This document shows positions 8,716 through 17,098 of a stretch of 64,000 nt of DNA, piece after piece. The notes beneath the pieces were generated by a model that was not told the origin of the DNA, did no database searches, and worked only from the letters and a program-made list of their open reading frames with translations. The stretch covers positions 372,001-436,000 of the forward strand of contig NC_008554.1 of the NCBI RefSeq assembly GCF_000014965.1, written 5' to 3'. This DNA comes from Syntrophobacter fumaroxidans MPOB (lineage in GTDB: Bacteria > Desulfobacterota > Syntrophobacteria > Syntrophobacterales > Syntrophobacteraceae). The translations under genes were made by a program, and so were the position numbers. Position 1 is the stretch's first letter. The number at the start of each line of letters is the position of its first letter.

Positions 8716-9132
8716 ATGAGCTTGATTGTGACGAGAGAGCAAATCCTACAGCTCGAAAGCATTGTCGGAAAAGAACTTCTCGATGCCGGCGCAGATCATG
8801 TGATCATTGTGGATATGTCGGGCAATCTGATCATGCAGCAGGGTTCCATGCATATGGAAGACATATTCTCTCTGGCTGCCTTGTCTGCTGCAAATTTCGC
8901 CGCCACGGCCGAGATCGCCAAACTGATCGGCGAAGAAGACTTTTCCTTACTCTTTCACAAGGGGGACAAGCGAAATATCCATTTCAGCAGATTGGGCAGA
9001 GAACACATTATTATAACACTGTTTAACGAAAGCGTGTCACTCGGGTTGATTAGGCTCAAGCTGAATCGCGCGATTGAGCAGATGGCCTCAATTTTCAAGG
9101 GTTTGGAAGGAAAGAACAAGTGGCCTTTATAG
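8716..9132 (+). CDS. Roadblock/LC7-domain protein (MglB-like)
   Basis: The 138-residue protein is a single roadblock/LC7 domain: a beta strand HVIIVDMSGNLIMQQGS, a long helix with LAALSAANFAATAEIAKLIG, then strands FSLLFHKGDK, NIHFSRLG and HIIITLFN. These domains dimerise and in MglB act as GTPase-activating partners of MglA. The gene overlaps the downstream GTPase gene by 13 nt, so the two are translationally coupled and almost certainly make partner proteins. A 140-nt gap separates it from the pentapeptide gene. Role as a GTPase regulator is inferred from family and coupling. Confidence 0.92.
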   Translation: MSLIVTREQILQLESIVGKELLDAGADHVIIVDMSGNLIMQQGSMHMEDIFSLAALSAANFAATAEIAKLIGEEDFSLLFHKGDKRNIHFSRLGREHIIITLFNESVSLGLIRLKLNRAIEQMASIFKGLEGKNKWPL

Positions 9133-9737
9133 ACCTTAACAAGAACGAAATTCAAGCCAAGATCGTCTACTATGGTCCGGGTCGAGGAGGCAAGACCACG
9201 AATCTGCTTTTCATTCACGAATCGATGTCCAAGCAGGTTTGCGGCAAGATGGTCACGATCGACACGAAGGGCGACCGTACTCTCTTCTTTGATTTCCTGC
9301 CCCTGAGCATCGGCAAGATCCTGAACCTGAGCATCCGCATCCAGTTGTACACGGTTCCGGGTCAGGTCATGTACAACACCACGAGAAAGCTGGTTCTGCG
9401 AGGGGTTGACGGAGTTGCCTTCGTGGCGGATTCGTTGCGCGTTCAGAAGCAAAAGAACGTGGAGAGCCTCCTGAACCTTGCCGAAAACCTGACGGACGAA
9501 GGTCTCGACATTCACGATATCCCCCTCGTTCTCCAGTACAACAAACGCGACCTCATGGAATCCAACATTCCTCTCCTCTCTGTTGAAGAGATGCAGGAAG
9601 ACCTGAACAAGGACCTGAAAGTTCCGGCCTTCGAGGCAAGCGCCATGAGGGGGAACGGGGTTTATGAGACTTTGAGGGAAATCAGCAAGCGCACCATAAA
9701 GAACGTGATCCAGAAAGTGGGCGGAGATTTAAAGTAG
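9120..9737 (+). CDS. MglA-like small Ras-family GTPase
   Basis: The 205-residue GTPase starts with GTG inside the roadblock gene. Motifs in order: G1 YYGPGRGGKTTN (residues 17-28), DRTLFFDFLP with Arg53, the MglA-type G3 TVPGQV (78-83) instead of DTAGQ, and G4 YNKRD. Arg53 and Gln82 fall at the same positions as the catalytic residues described for Myxococcus xanthus MglA, so hydrolysis through an MglB-type partner is expected. In myxobacteria MglA sets cell polarity and drives motility. No motility genes are nearby, so here the output may be another polarised or surface process. Overlap with the roadblock gene shows co-expression. Confidence 0.93.
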   Translation: MAFIDLNKNEIQAKIVYYGPGRGGKTTNLLFIHESMSKQVCGKMVTIDTKGDRTLFFDFLPLSIGKILNLSIRIQLYTVPGQVMYNTTRKLVLRGVDGVAFVADSLRVQKQKNVESLLNLAENLTDEGLDIHDIPLVLQYNKRDLMESNIPLLSVEEMQEDLNKDLKVPAFEASAMRGNGVYETLREISKRTIKNVIQKVGGDLK

Positions 9738-10083
9738 GGAGGCATCCGGCGGTCCGCGCGGATGGAGCAATTGTGTGGAGTTCTTATGCCCGCCCAATCC
9801 GGGCCGGGTCGAAATCTTCCGAACCAACCGAGCGGCGGTGTCCGGAGGGCACGCATCAGCGCCAGGCACTCCGCTACCGGCAGATTGAAGGCCTCGGGAT
9901 TATTATTCCGGGTCGTTTCCAATGGAAATGAGCGAGAACAATCGTCAATGGATCGACGGCAACCGATGATCTTCACGACATCGCGATCCGACGTTGCCGA
10001 ATGGGAATACAGCATATCTTGCGGCCTTTGTCCGGCGGCCCGGGAGAAGGTTGGGCCGGCTTATGTCAGGAAGGAACACGCCG
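9738..10083. other. Spacer between GTPase gene and repeat-linker protein gene
   Basis: About 345 bp with no convincing gene. A plus-strand frame across it (9762-10103) has no ribosome site and its translation has no domain-like pattern. No intrinsic terminator is visible, so readthrough from the GTPase gene is possible. Confidence 0.45.
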
Positions 10084-12603
10084 ATGTCCGAAAAACAAAA
10101 TGATGATGCAGCAGAAAAAAAGAGGAAGATCGATTTTGACGCATTTGAACTGCAGATAGATCAGGAGATCGACAGCCTGTTCATTCCTGCCGGTCAGACT
10201 GCGCAGGATGCGGGCTCATCTGCGGCGATCGGGAAGGAAGCGCAACCTGCGCCGCCCCGGCCGGCTCCCGCGACTTCCCCCAAGGTGGCTCCCGAGATCG
10301 TTGCCGGGATTGCACCCGAGATGGTACCGAAGCTGACCGTCGAACCCGTTCCCGAGACGGCGCCGAAGCCTGCCGCCACATCGCTTTCCGGGATTGCGCC
10401 CGAGAGGTTGTCGAAGCCGGATGTCGAGCCCGTTCCCGAGATCTCGCTTGAAACCGCATTCAAGGCGGTTGGTCCCGCCGTTGCCGAGAAGGTGCCGGAG
10501 ATTCCGGCCCAAACGGTCCCCAAGGTCGTTCCCGACCTTCCGGAGTCGGCTGAAGGCTTTCACAGGATGACGGAACTGCAACCCGAGGCCGCGGCGCCGG
10601 TCGCCGGAGGGGGTGAGCTGGAAGTCGAGATCGACCGGGAAATCGATCTCCTGTTCCAGGCCGAGACCGCTGCGTCACCGAAGTCCGAGCCGACGGCGGC
10701 CCAGAGCCGGCCTGTTCCGGATATCCTTGCCACCGGGAAGATCAAGACCGAGGACATCATGGAGGAACCCGTTTTCGAGCCTCTGAAAGCCGAGGCGCCT
10801 CCCGCGACTCCTTCTTCTCCCGTCAAACCCGTGGAAATCAAGTCCGGCGACTTTGAATTGCAGCTCGACCAGGAAATCGACAGTCTCTTCGTGCCGTCGA
10901 GTCCGATTCCGCCCGCGCCTTCGGCAAAAACCCCGACAGCCGAATTCCAGTTCGAGATCCCCGGGGCGGAAGCGAAGGCCGAGGAACCGCCCGCTCCTCG
11001 CGTCGCTGCGGAGCAACCCGCACCCAAGGCGCCGCAAGTGGATCTTCTCGCCGACCTCAATCTCGAAGAGATACTGTCCGCCGAACCGCACAAGCCGGCT
11101 TCCGATCTGTTCAGAGCGGCTCCGGAGAAGGCTGAGCCTGCTCCCACAGCGGTGATGCCGGCTCCCGACTGGTTTAAGCCGGTTTCCGACGCGCCTGCCG
11201 TCACTCCGGCACCGGTATTGGATGAAGTGCGGGCCGAGAAGGCGGAAACGGCGCCGGCCGCGGAGCTGGAAGCCGAGGAAGGAACGGAGCTCGCCGCCCT
11301 GCTGGATGCGTTCAAAATCGCATACCTCAGCCTGGATTGGGAATTCTCCGTCGAGAACATCTCCAGCCTCCAGGCCTCCCTGAGCAGCCTCGAGCCCCAT
11401 TGCCGCAAGAGCGCAGGGGCGAACTCGATCTACAAAATCCTGAAGGCCGTGCTCGAGCGTCTCAAGACCAAACCCCATGCCATCAATCCCCAATTGATCG
11501 AAATGGTCCGCGATTCGCAGGAGCTGCTCAAACCCATTCTGCTCAAGGAAGGCCATCTCGACCGGCAGGAGAAGGAAAAGGTCAAGAACCTCATCGCACG
11601 GTTCCAGACCCAGCGCGACAAGACCTCTCTGGACAAGGCGCCGATCACATCGCGGCTTGCGACGGAAGCCGACGCCGGGATGGAAGTCGATCAGGCCGTC
11701 CCCCTGGCCACTCTTCCCGAGGATCAAATCGCTTTTGTCGACCGCCGACCGATCAGCGCCTTGAAGGGTTGGCTCGAAGCGTCCCGGGCACTGGTGAGTG
11801 AGACGGTTCAGGGACTCGAATTTGAAAACAGGCGGCTTCGGCAGATCGAGCAAATCCTGGGCAAGACCAAGGCACTGGAGCCGCTCGTTGCGCGTCTCGA
11901 GGGCATACGGGCGAACGTGGAGAAGCACGTCCTGGCATTCAAGTCGAGGGAGCCCGAATGGGACGAGCGTATCCGGTGGCTTGGGGAGCTTGATGTGACG
12001 ATCTCGAGCCGCGGCGGGCAAGTGCCGCGTCCGGCCGAAGACGCCGTGGAACTGGAGGAAGTGGTGCTCGAGGCCGAGGAACTCCGGGAACCGGGATATG
12101 CGCCGGCGTTTTCCGTCGAGGGAGATGTCAGACCGGACCAGGTATACTACTTCAGTATGGGTGGCAGGAAATTCGCCGTGCTTGCCTCGCAGGTGGTCAA
12201 GATCGACAAGGTCTCCGGGGCGAAGGTGAAAAAGTTCGTCAAGCAGGGCTATGCTTCCCTCAACGATTTCAAGCCCATGTTCAAGAACATCAAGGCAGGC
12301 CTTTTTGGAACGTGGGGAGGACTGCCGCTCGAGGTTCTCAAGGGCTATCGATTTGTGCCTATCCCCGCAGAGGTTTTTGGCGGCGAGTCATTGCCCGCCC
12401 GCTCAGGCGGGGCGATTCTGCTGAGCAGCGGCAAGCGGCACGGGATCGTGTTTTGTGATTCCGCGGTCGTGGATCTTCACAATGATGTCGAGATCGTGAT
12501 CGGCAAGGCGAGCGATGACCGGATGCTCGGAAGCATCATGGGCGTGGCGGACGCACCCGTTGAAGTGCTGAATCTGGACCGGACCGTAAGATCGCTGGGT
12601 TAG
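10084..12603 (+). CDS. Large acidic protein with three ELQIDQEIDSLF-type repeats, Pro/Ala/Glu linker and folded C-terminus (unknown function)
   Basis: I do not recognise the full 839-residue protein. A short amphipathic motif occurs three times: FELQIDQEIDSLF near residue 21, ELEVEIDREIDLLF near 178 and FELQLDQEIDSLF near 256. They are joined by long Pro/Ala/Glu/Val-rich linkers likely to be disordered. From about residue 400 a helical region follows (LLDAFKIAYLSLDWEFSVEN onward, reaching LIARFQ), then another helical stretch, and a C-terminal globular domain from about 685 (YYFSMGGRKFAVLASQVVKI) that could be CheW-like. ATG 10084 has AGGAAGGA upstream; an in-frame start at 9994 has none. Position between the MglA-like GTPase and the pseudokinase suggests a scaffold or effector with three identical docking peptides. 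Confidence 0.85.
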   Translation: MSEKQNDDAAEKKRKIDFDAFELQIDQEIDSLFIPAGQTAQDAGSSAAIGKEAQPAPPRPAPATSPKVAPEIVAGIAPEMVPKLTVEPVPETAPKPAATSLSGIAPERLSKPDVEPVPEISLETAFKAVGPAVAEKVPEIPAQTVPKVVPDLPESAEGFHRMTELQPEAAAPVAGGGELEVEIDREIDLLFQAETAASPKSEPTAAQSRPVPDILATGKIKTEDIMEEPVFEPLKAEAPPATPSSPVKPVEIKSGDFELQLDQEIDSLFVPSSPIPPAPSAKTPTAEFQFEIPGAEAKAEEPPAPRVAAEQPAPKAPQVDLLADLNLEEILSAEPHKPASDLFRAAPEKAEPAPTAVMPAPDWFKPVSDAPAVTPAPVLDEVRAEKAETAPAAELEAEEGTELAALLDAFKIAYLSLDWEFSVENISSLQASLSSLEPHCRKSAGANSIYKILKAVLERLKTKPHAINPQLIEMVRDSQELLKPILLKEGHLDRQEKEKVKNLIARFQTQRDKTSLDKAPITSRLATEADAGMEVDQAVPLATLPEDQIAFVDRRPISALKGWLEASRALVSETVQGLEFENRRLRQIEQILGKTKALEPLVARLEGIRANVEKHVLAFKSREPEWDERIRWLGELDVTISSRGGQVPRPAEDAVELEEVVLEAEELREPGYAPAFSVEGDVRPDQVYYFSMGGRKFAVLASQVVKIDKVSGAKVKKFVKQGYASLNDFKPMFKNIKAGLFGTWGGLPLEVLKGYRFVPIPAEVFGGESLPARSGGAILLSSGKRHGIVFCDSAVVDLHNDVEIVIGKASDDRMLGSIMGVADAPVEVLNLDRTVRSLG

Positions 12604-12968
12604 CCCGCGGAAGGCCGCTCGCTCCTCTTTCCGGCGGGCTTCGCGAGGGAATGGATGGAACGGTTCCGAAGGGGCCCAACGCGGCCTGGAATTGCAGACC
12701 GGATGTCCTTCAGCGGCGGCCGCGCCGCGACGGACATCCGAAGATGCAGCCCCTCTGCAGGACCGAACGACCTGTGGCCGGTGATGGTCAAGCCGGGAGC
12801 GGGAGACCGCGGGGGGGCTTTCCCAATCGTTGGCGTTTTCCCGCCCAAAGAGGTTTCCCCATCAAAATCATTGACGGATGTGTTCGGGGTGCGGCAAATA
12901 TACGGGAGAATCGGGGAATGCCGCCGGCGTCGGCATCGTTTTGAATTTGACGGGAATTCATACCGAGG
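12604..12968. other. Gene-less spacer before repeat element A
   Basis: About 365 bp between the repeat-linker gene and repeat element A. No supported coding frame and no clear promoter or terminator seen. Confidence 0.4.
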
Positions 12969-13111
12969 TGCGTTCAAGATGACACAACACCTGCCCGTCG
13001 GGAGGTTGACGCGGCCAGGGATAAACCCCGCCCCTTGCTACGGATCGATGTGCCCGTCAGACAAGGGGAGGGCTTTATGCCCTCCCGCCCAATGCACTCA
13101 TCTTGAACGCA
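12969..13111. repeat. Palindromic repeat element, copy A (143 bp, 14-bp terminal inverted repeats)
   Basis: The left end TGCGTTCAAGATGA (12969-12982) is exactly inverted at the right end (13098-13111). Inside is a perfect 8-bp GC hairpin (13066-13073 with 13079-13086). A second element of 139 bp at 40771-40909 has closely related ends and similar flanking bases just right of the repeat (TGTATCACGGG here, CGTATTACGGG there). The shared ends and internal hairpins suggest a MITE-like or REP-like element. It lies just upstream of the pseudokinase gene start. Confidence 0.65.
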
Positions 13112-13138
13112 AAATTGTATCACGGGATCTTCACAAGC

Positions 13139-14773
13139 ATGGCCTACGGTGATTTGTTTCAATCCTACCTGAACCGCCTCGAAGAGGCGCGCCTGTATCT
13201 CGAACAGGGACTGGGGGAGGGCGCGGGGGAAATCGTCAAGGGCATCCTGGAGGATCTTGAGCAGAGCGCCCTGTCCGAGGAAGAGAAGAGTGATCTGCGG
13301 TCCAGGATCGAGAAGCAGCACGGACACATACCGGAAGAGACCGCCGCGGGAGAGCCGCCCTCCGCGCCGCAGGGCCCCGCTTACGGAATGGCCGAGCCCG
13401 ATCAAACCTTCGAGTACGGTCTGGCGCTCATGGACGGCCAGTTCTGGGACGAAGCCATCCGTGAATTCAAGACCGCCGCCGCAGTCGGCTTTCGCGTCAT
13501 GCAGTGTTGGGAGCTGTGCGGGGACTGCGCCGGGAAACTGGGCAAGTGGGATGAGGCCATCCGGTACTACGAGAACATCTACGCTGATCCCGCCGCCGAT
13601 GAGCAGCTCAAACGGCAGATCCTGCTCAAAATCACCAAGTGCTCCCAGAATCGGAAGAAAAACGATGTCTCCTCGACGATCCAGGCTCGTTCCGAAGCCG
13701 TCGCCGCTGCCGCTGCGGGCCCGGCTCCACCCCCGAAGGTCGCCAAACCGGAATCGGAAACGCTTTCTCCTTCGTTGAGTTCCCTGGACCAGCATTCCCT
13801 GGACCAGCTCATCGGGCAGCACGCCGCCTCCTGGAACGATTCCCGGAACAGCTTCGTTGCCGGGGAGAAACACACCTATACCATTTCGAATCTGCTCCAC
13901 GTGGGAGTCACTTCCCTGGTCATGCAGGTGACCGACGATGACACCGGTGAAATGCTGGCCGGGCAGATCCTGAGCGGGCCTTACGGCGCCGGCGTCGACC
14001 CCGCCGTGCTTTCTCGCTGGGCTCGGGCTCAAATGATGAGCAATTCGCAGCATATCGTGCGCATCCACGACATCGCCCAGTGCGAGGACCGCATCTTCAT
14101 CATCAGGGAACACCTTCCGCTCTCCCTGGTCGATATCTTCAACATGGGGGAGGTGCTGCCGATCCCGCTGGCCATCGGATTGTCCTACCAGATCCTCGAG
14201 GGGATCGGCGACCTGCACCTGCATATGGGGAAGGATGAGGAGATCCGAAAAATCCACCACCTGGATCTGCGCCCGTCCAAGATACTCCTGCACGACGACC
14301 GGTTCCTGGTGAAAATCTGCAACGGCGGGCTGTTGAGCGAGCTCGAGCGGGCCAACCCGAGGGCGGCTTCGCTCAAGCACCTGCCGCTGCCGTTGCTCGC
14401 CTACCGTGCCCCGGAGCAGTTCCGTCCCTACCTGTCCCGGAAGAAACCGCCGTTTTTCACCGACATATACCTGTTCGGGGCGTTGCTCTACGAGATGCTG
14501 ACCGGCATCCAGGCCTTCAGCGGATCGTCGATCGAAGAATTCGAAATCCAGCACTGCGAGCAGTATCCGACACCCCCGAAAGTGTGGAGGCCTGAAATTC
14601 CCGAAGTGATGAACGAAATCATCATGAACTGCCTGATCTGTGATCCGATGAAGCGTTGGCGAAGTGCAACCCAGATCTCTCTGACCTTCGAAAAGTCCTT
14701 TTCCGAATGGGTGGGACGCGGGGTGGAGCGTCAGTATTATGAGCTGCTCGATCGTCTCCGGTCCAAGATCTAG
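13139..14773 (+). CDS. TPR plus protein-kinase-fold protein, predicted pseudokinase
   Basis: The 544-residue protein has an N-terminal helical part with TPR-like repeats near residues 90-150 (FEYGLALMDGQFWDEAIREF, KLGKWDEAIRYYENIY) and a C-terminal protein-kinase fold from about 245. The kinase core is degenerate: the ATP-anchoring Lys of the VAIK motif is Gln (MLAGQIL, about residue 275); the catalytic loop is HHLDLRPSKILL, keeping the Asp but with Lys for the Mg-binding Asn; and DFG is replaced by CNG (KICNGGLL). The activation-segment end is kept (YRAPEQFRP). It is therefore probably an inactive or nucleotide-independent signalling protein. The ATG at 13139 is chosen because the upstream TTG at 13103 lies inside the repeat element; the ribosome site is weak. 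Confidence 0.87.
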   Translation: MAYGDLFQSYLNRLEEARLYLEQGLGEGAGEIVKGILEDLEQSALSEEEKSDLRSRIEKQHGHIPEETAAGEPPSAPQGPAYGMAEPDQTFEYGLALMDGQFWDEAIREFKTAAAVGFRVMQCWELCGDCAGKLGKWDEAIRYYENIYADPAADEQLKRQILLKITKCSQNRKKNDVSSTIQARSEAVAAAAAGPAPPPKVAKPESETLSPSLSSLDQHSLDQLIGQHAASWNDSRNSFVAGEKHTYTISNLLHVGVTSLVMQVTDDDTGEMLAGQILSGPYGAGVDPAVLSRWARAQMMSNSQHIVRIHDIAQCEDRIFIIREHLPLSLVDIFNMGEVLPIPLAIGLSYQILEGIGDLHLHMGKDEEIRKIHHLDLRPSKILLHDDRFLVKICNGGLLSELERANPRAASLKHLPLPLLAYRAPEQFRPYLSRKKPPFFTDIYLFGALLYEMLTGIQAFSGSSIEEFEIQHCEQYPTPPKVWRPEIPEVMNEIIMNCLICDPMKRWRSATQISLTFEKSFSEWVGRGVERQYYELLDRLRSKI

Positions 14774-15068
14774 CCTTCTTCGGCCCCCATGGTCTTCCCG
14801 TCCTCGCCTTTTCCCGCGGCATGCCGGATCGCGCTCCCCGGATTGACTTGCGTTAACATCCCGTGTTTATCTATAATGGTCGGCATTGGCACGGGCACCC
14901 GATTGTCCGCCGGGAGGCTTGAAGTGTGCGGCGCGCCTTGGCCGGGCGCTGCGGGGGCCGGAATATTCCGGGGGATTGTGGCACGGAAGTCCCCGCGATC
15001 GTCTAACGGCGTGCGGCCGGGTCCGACGGTCGAAAGCAGTCGAAGTCACTCCAGAAAGGAGAATTTTC

Positions 15069-15344
15069 ATGTTATTTCTTGCCATTTTCAGCTATTCCCC
15101 TGAAGACCGGGACGACGTTATCCAGAGAGGCATGGGAACCGGTACCAAACACCAGGGTGTGGAAGTCAAGGGTGAATGGTTCGACATCTCCGGCCATCGG
15201 GTTTTCAGACTGTTCGAGGCCGACGACGAGGTCCACCTGGCGGCGTCCGTCTATGCCTGGACGGACCTCGGAATCGCCGAAATCATTCCCGTCATGGAAA
15301 CGGAAAAGGCCCTGAAATTCCTCAAACGGGTCGGTACAAAGTAA
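15069..15344 (+). CDS. DUF3303 family small protein
   Basis: The 91-residue protein starts MLFLAIFSYSPEDRDDVIQR and contains GEWFDISGHRVFRLFEADD and AWTDLGIAEIIPVMETEKA, a pattern typical of DUF3303, a compact ferredoxin-like alpha/beta (dimeric barrel) family. ATG 15069 follows AAGGAG at seven bases. Function is unknown; relatives are often found alone. It is followed by the cobalamin riboswitch, not co-transcribed in an obvious way with cobT because the riboswitch terminator intervenes. Confidence 0.75.
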   Translation: MLFLAIFSYSPEDRDDVIQRGMGTGTKHQGVEVKGEWFDISGHRVFRLFEADDEVHLAASVYAWTDLGIAEIIPVMETEKALKFLKRVGTK

Positions 15345-15385
15345 AAACGGGTTCGGTTTTCGACGCCCGGATGAAACGATGTCTT

Positions 15386-15557
15386 TGCGGTGCCTCGGGC
15401 TCAAAAGGGAAGTCGGTGCGATGCCGACGCGTTTGGCCGGCGCTGTGAGCGGGGATGAAACCCGGCGGCGACCACTGTGCTCTCTCATCTCGTGCGCAGG
15501 GGGAGAACGGGAAGGGGCCGGGAAGTAAGTCGATCCGCGAGCCAGAAGACCTGCCGT
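15386..15557 (+). promoter_or_regulatory. Cobalamin riboswitch aptamer upstream of cobT
   Basis: The conserved landmarks are present in order: GCGGTGCCTCGGGCTCAAAA and GGGAAG, a P-stem (GTCGGTGCGATGCCGAC), the GACCACTGTGC block near 15470 (consensus GCCACTG), and the B12 box GAGCCAGAAGACCTGCC at 15540-15556. It sits 140 nt upstream of cobT, the gene for lower-ligand activation of B12. Binding of adenosylcobalamin should favour the terminator at 15617-15662 and switch off cobT. Confidence 0.92.
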
Positions 15558-15616
15558 GAAGACTTGGTGCGGTCGGTGCCGTTTGTTGGGCGGTGGGATT
15601 GCCGAAGCCATAAAGC

Positions 15617-15662
15617 GATCCTTCAAGCCTCGATGCAGAGGTTTGAAGGATCATTTTTTTTC
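15617..15662 (+). terminator. Intrinsic terminator of the cobalamin riboswitch
   Basis: A 15-bp stem (15617-15631 with 15638-15652, one G-U pair) with a six-base loop is followed by a run of eight T at 15654-15661. It lies between the B12 box and cobT and is the obvious expression platform. Confidence 0.9.
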
Positions 15663-15697
15663 GAGAAAGCAAATGCTTTCAAAGGAGCCAGCAGGAT

Positions 15698-16759
15698 ATG
15701 GAGAAGCTTGATCGTTTGTTGGAACGCATCGAGCCGGCCTCCAAGGATTGGGAGGCGAAGGCATGGGAAAGACTGCACGCTCAGATTCGGCCGCGCGATT
15801 CGCTGGGACGGCTTGAGGTCATCGCGGCGCGACTGGCGGCGATCAAACGGAGCCTCACTCCCGCGGTGGGCAGGAAGATCATCTTCACCATGGCCGGCGA
15901 CCACGGCGTGGCCGCGGAAGGGGTCAGCGCCTATCCGCAGGAAGTGACCGCGCAGATGGTGGGCAGCTTCGTGCGCGGGTGGGCGTCGATCAACATCCTG
16001 GCGGTCCACTGCGGCGCGGCCGTGCGGGTGGTGGATTGCGGCGTCGCATCGGATCTGCCTCCGGACTGGCCTGTTTTGCGCCGTAAACTGGGCAAAGGCA
16101 CCGCAAACATCGCCGTGGGCCCCGCCATGAGCAGGGAGGTGGCGGTCCGGGGTCTGACGATCGGTGCGGAAATCGTGCAGGACGCGCACCTGAAGGAGGG
16201 GTATCTCCTGTTCGGCACGGGGGACATGGGGATTGGTAACACCACGCCGTCGACGGCCATCATCGCGGCTCTTGGCGGCAAGCCCGTGCGGGATCTCACC
16301 GGCAGGGGGACCGGCATCGACGACGTCGCGTTCGAGCGGAAGGTCCGAGTGATTGAAAGGGCGCTCGCAGTGAACAGGCCCGACCCGAATGATCCCCTGG
16401 GCGTGCTCGCCGGAGTGGGAGGGTTTGAGATCGCCGCCTTGGGCGGCGCCGTTCTGGGTGCGGCGGCACTCCGCGTTCCGATCATCTGCGACGGGTTCAT
16501 CGCCACCGCCGGGGCGCTTGTCGCATGCAGGCTCGCGCCGAAAGCCGCAGACTACCTTTTTGTGTCGCATCGGAGCCGGGAGGTCGGACACACCGCCATG
16601 GTGGACATGCTGGGCATGCGCCCGATACTCGATCTGGACATGAGACTGGGGGAAGGCACGGGGTCCGCGCTGGCAATGAACATCGTGGAAGCGGCGGCGA
16701 AAGTGCTCGTTGAGTGCAAGACCTTCGAAGAAGCGGGAGTGACGGACACGGGGCACTGA
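15698..16759 (+). CDS. cobT: Nicotinate-nucleotide--dimethylbenzimidazole phosphoribosyltransferase CobT
   Basis: The 353-residue enzyme makes alpha-ribazole phosphate from nicotinate mononucleotide and a benzimidazole base during cobalamin synthesis. Landmarks: RPRDSLGRLEVIAARLAAI near residue 31, the KIIFTMAGDHGVAAEGVSAY block near 60-80, FGTGDMGIGNTTPSTAI near 170, and LGEGTGSALAM near 317 with the catalytic Glu. Length is as usual (about 350). It is controlled by the riboswitch just upstream. No other cobalamin gene lies in the window, so the rest of the pathway is elsewhere. Confidence 0.95.
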   Translation: MEKLDRLLERIEPASKDWEAKAWERLHAQIRPRDSLGRLEVIAARLAAIKRSLTPAVGRKIIFTMAGDHGVAAEGVSAYPQEVTAQMVGSFVRGWASINILAVHCGAAVRVVDCGVASDLPPDWPVLRRKLGKGTANIAVGPAMSREVAVRGLTIGAEIVQDAHLKEGYLLFGTGDMGIGNTTPSTAIIAALGGKPVRDLTGRGTGIDDVAFERKVRVIERALAVNRPDPNDPLGVLAGVGGFEIAALGGAVLGAAALRVPIICDGFIATAGALVACRLAPKAADYLFVSHRSREVGHTAMVDMLGMRPILDLDMRLGEGTGSALAMNIVEAAAKVLVECKTFEEAGVTDTGH

Positions 16760-16851
16760 TCCCCAGGCACTCACGCGCATGGTCTAACCAGGGCGAAGTG
16801 CTCCCGGACGATGCCCGTCAGCCTCACGCGCTCCCGCGCATGGCCGAATCC

Positions 16852-16874
16852 CTCCCCGCGGAAGCGCGGGGGAG
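16852..16874 (+). terminator. GC stem-loop downstream of cobT
   Basis: CTCCCCGCG (16852-16860) pairs with CGCGGGGGAG (16865-16874) around a GAAG loop, with one bulged base. No T-run follows; it may be a weak terminator for cobT. Confidence 0.3.
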
Positions 16875-17098
16875 ACCGCGCAGACACGATATCCGTCCTT
16901 GCCGGGTGTTCCCTCGTAAGCGCGCGCGGGGGGCCGCCGGGCCGGCCGGCAGGGGCGGCGGCCTGGATGGAATACGGGAGCCGTCATCCTGATGGATTGT
17001 AAATCGGGGTGCCTATCGTTTTTGTTTCGCTTCCTTTGGCCGTTCATGAGTATAATGGAACGAAGAATGAAACCCAACCACGAGAGGAGCTTTGATCT

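Noticed and set aside
10181-12021. Long minus-strand frames opposite the 839-residue protein
   Set aside because: They mirror the biased Pro/Ala/Glu codons of the plus-strand gene, are Arg/Gly-rich, and have no ribosome sites.
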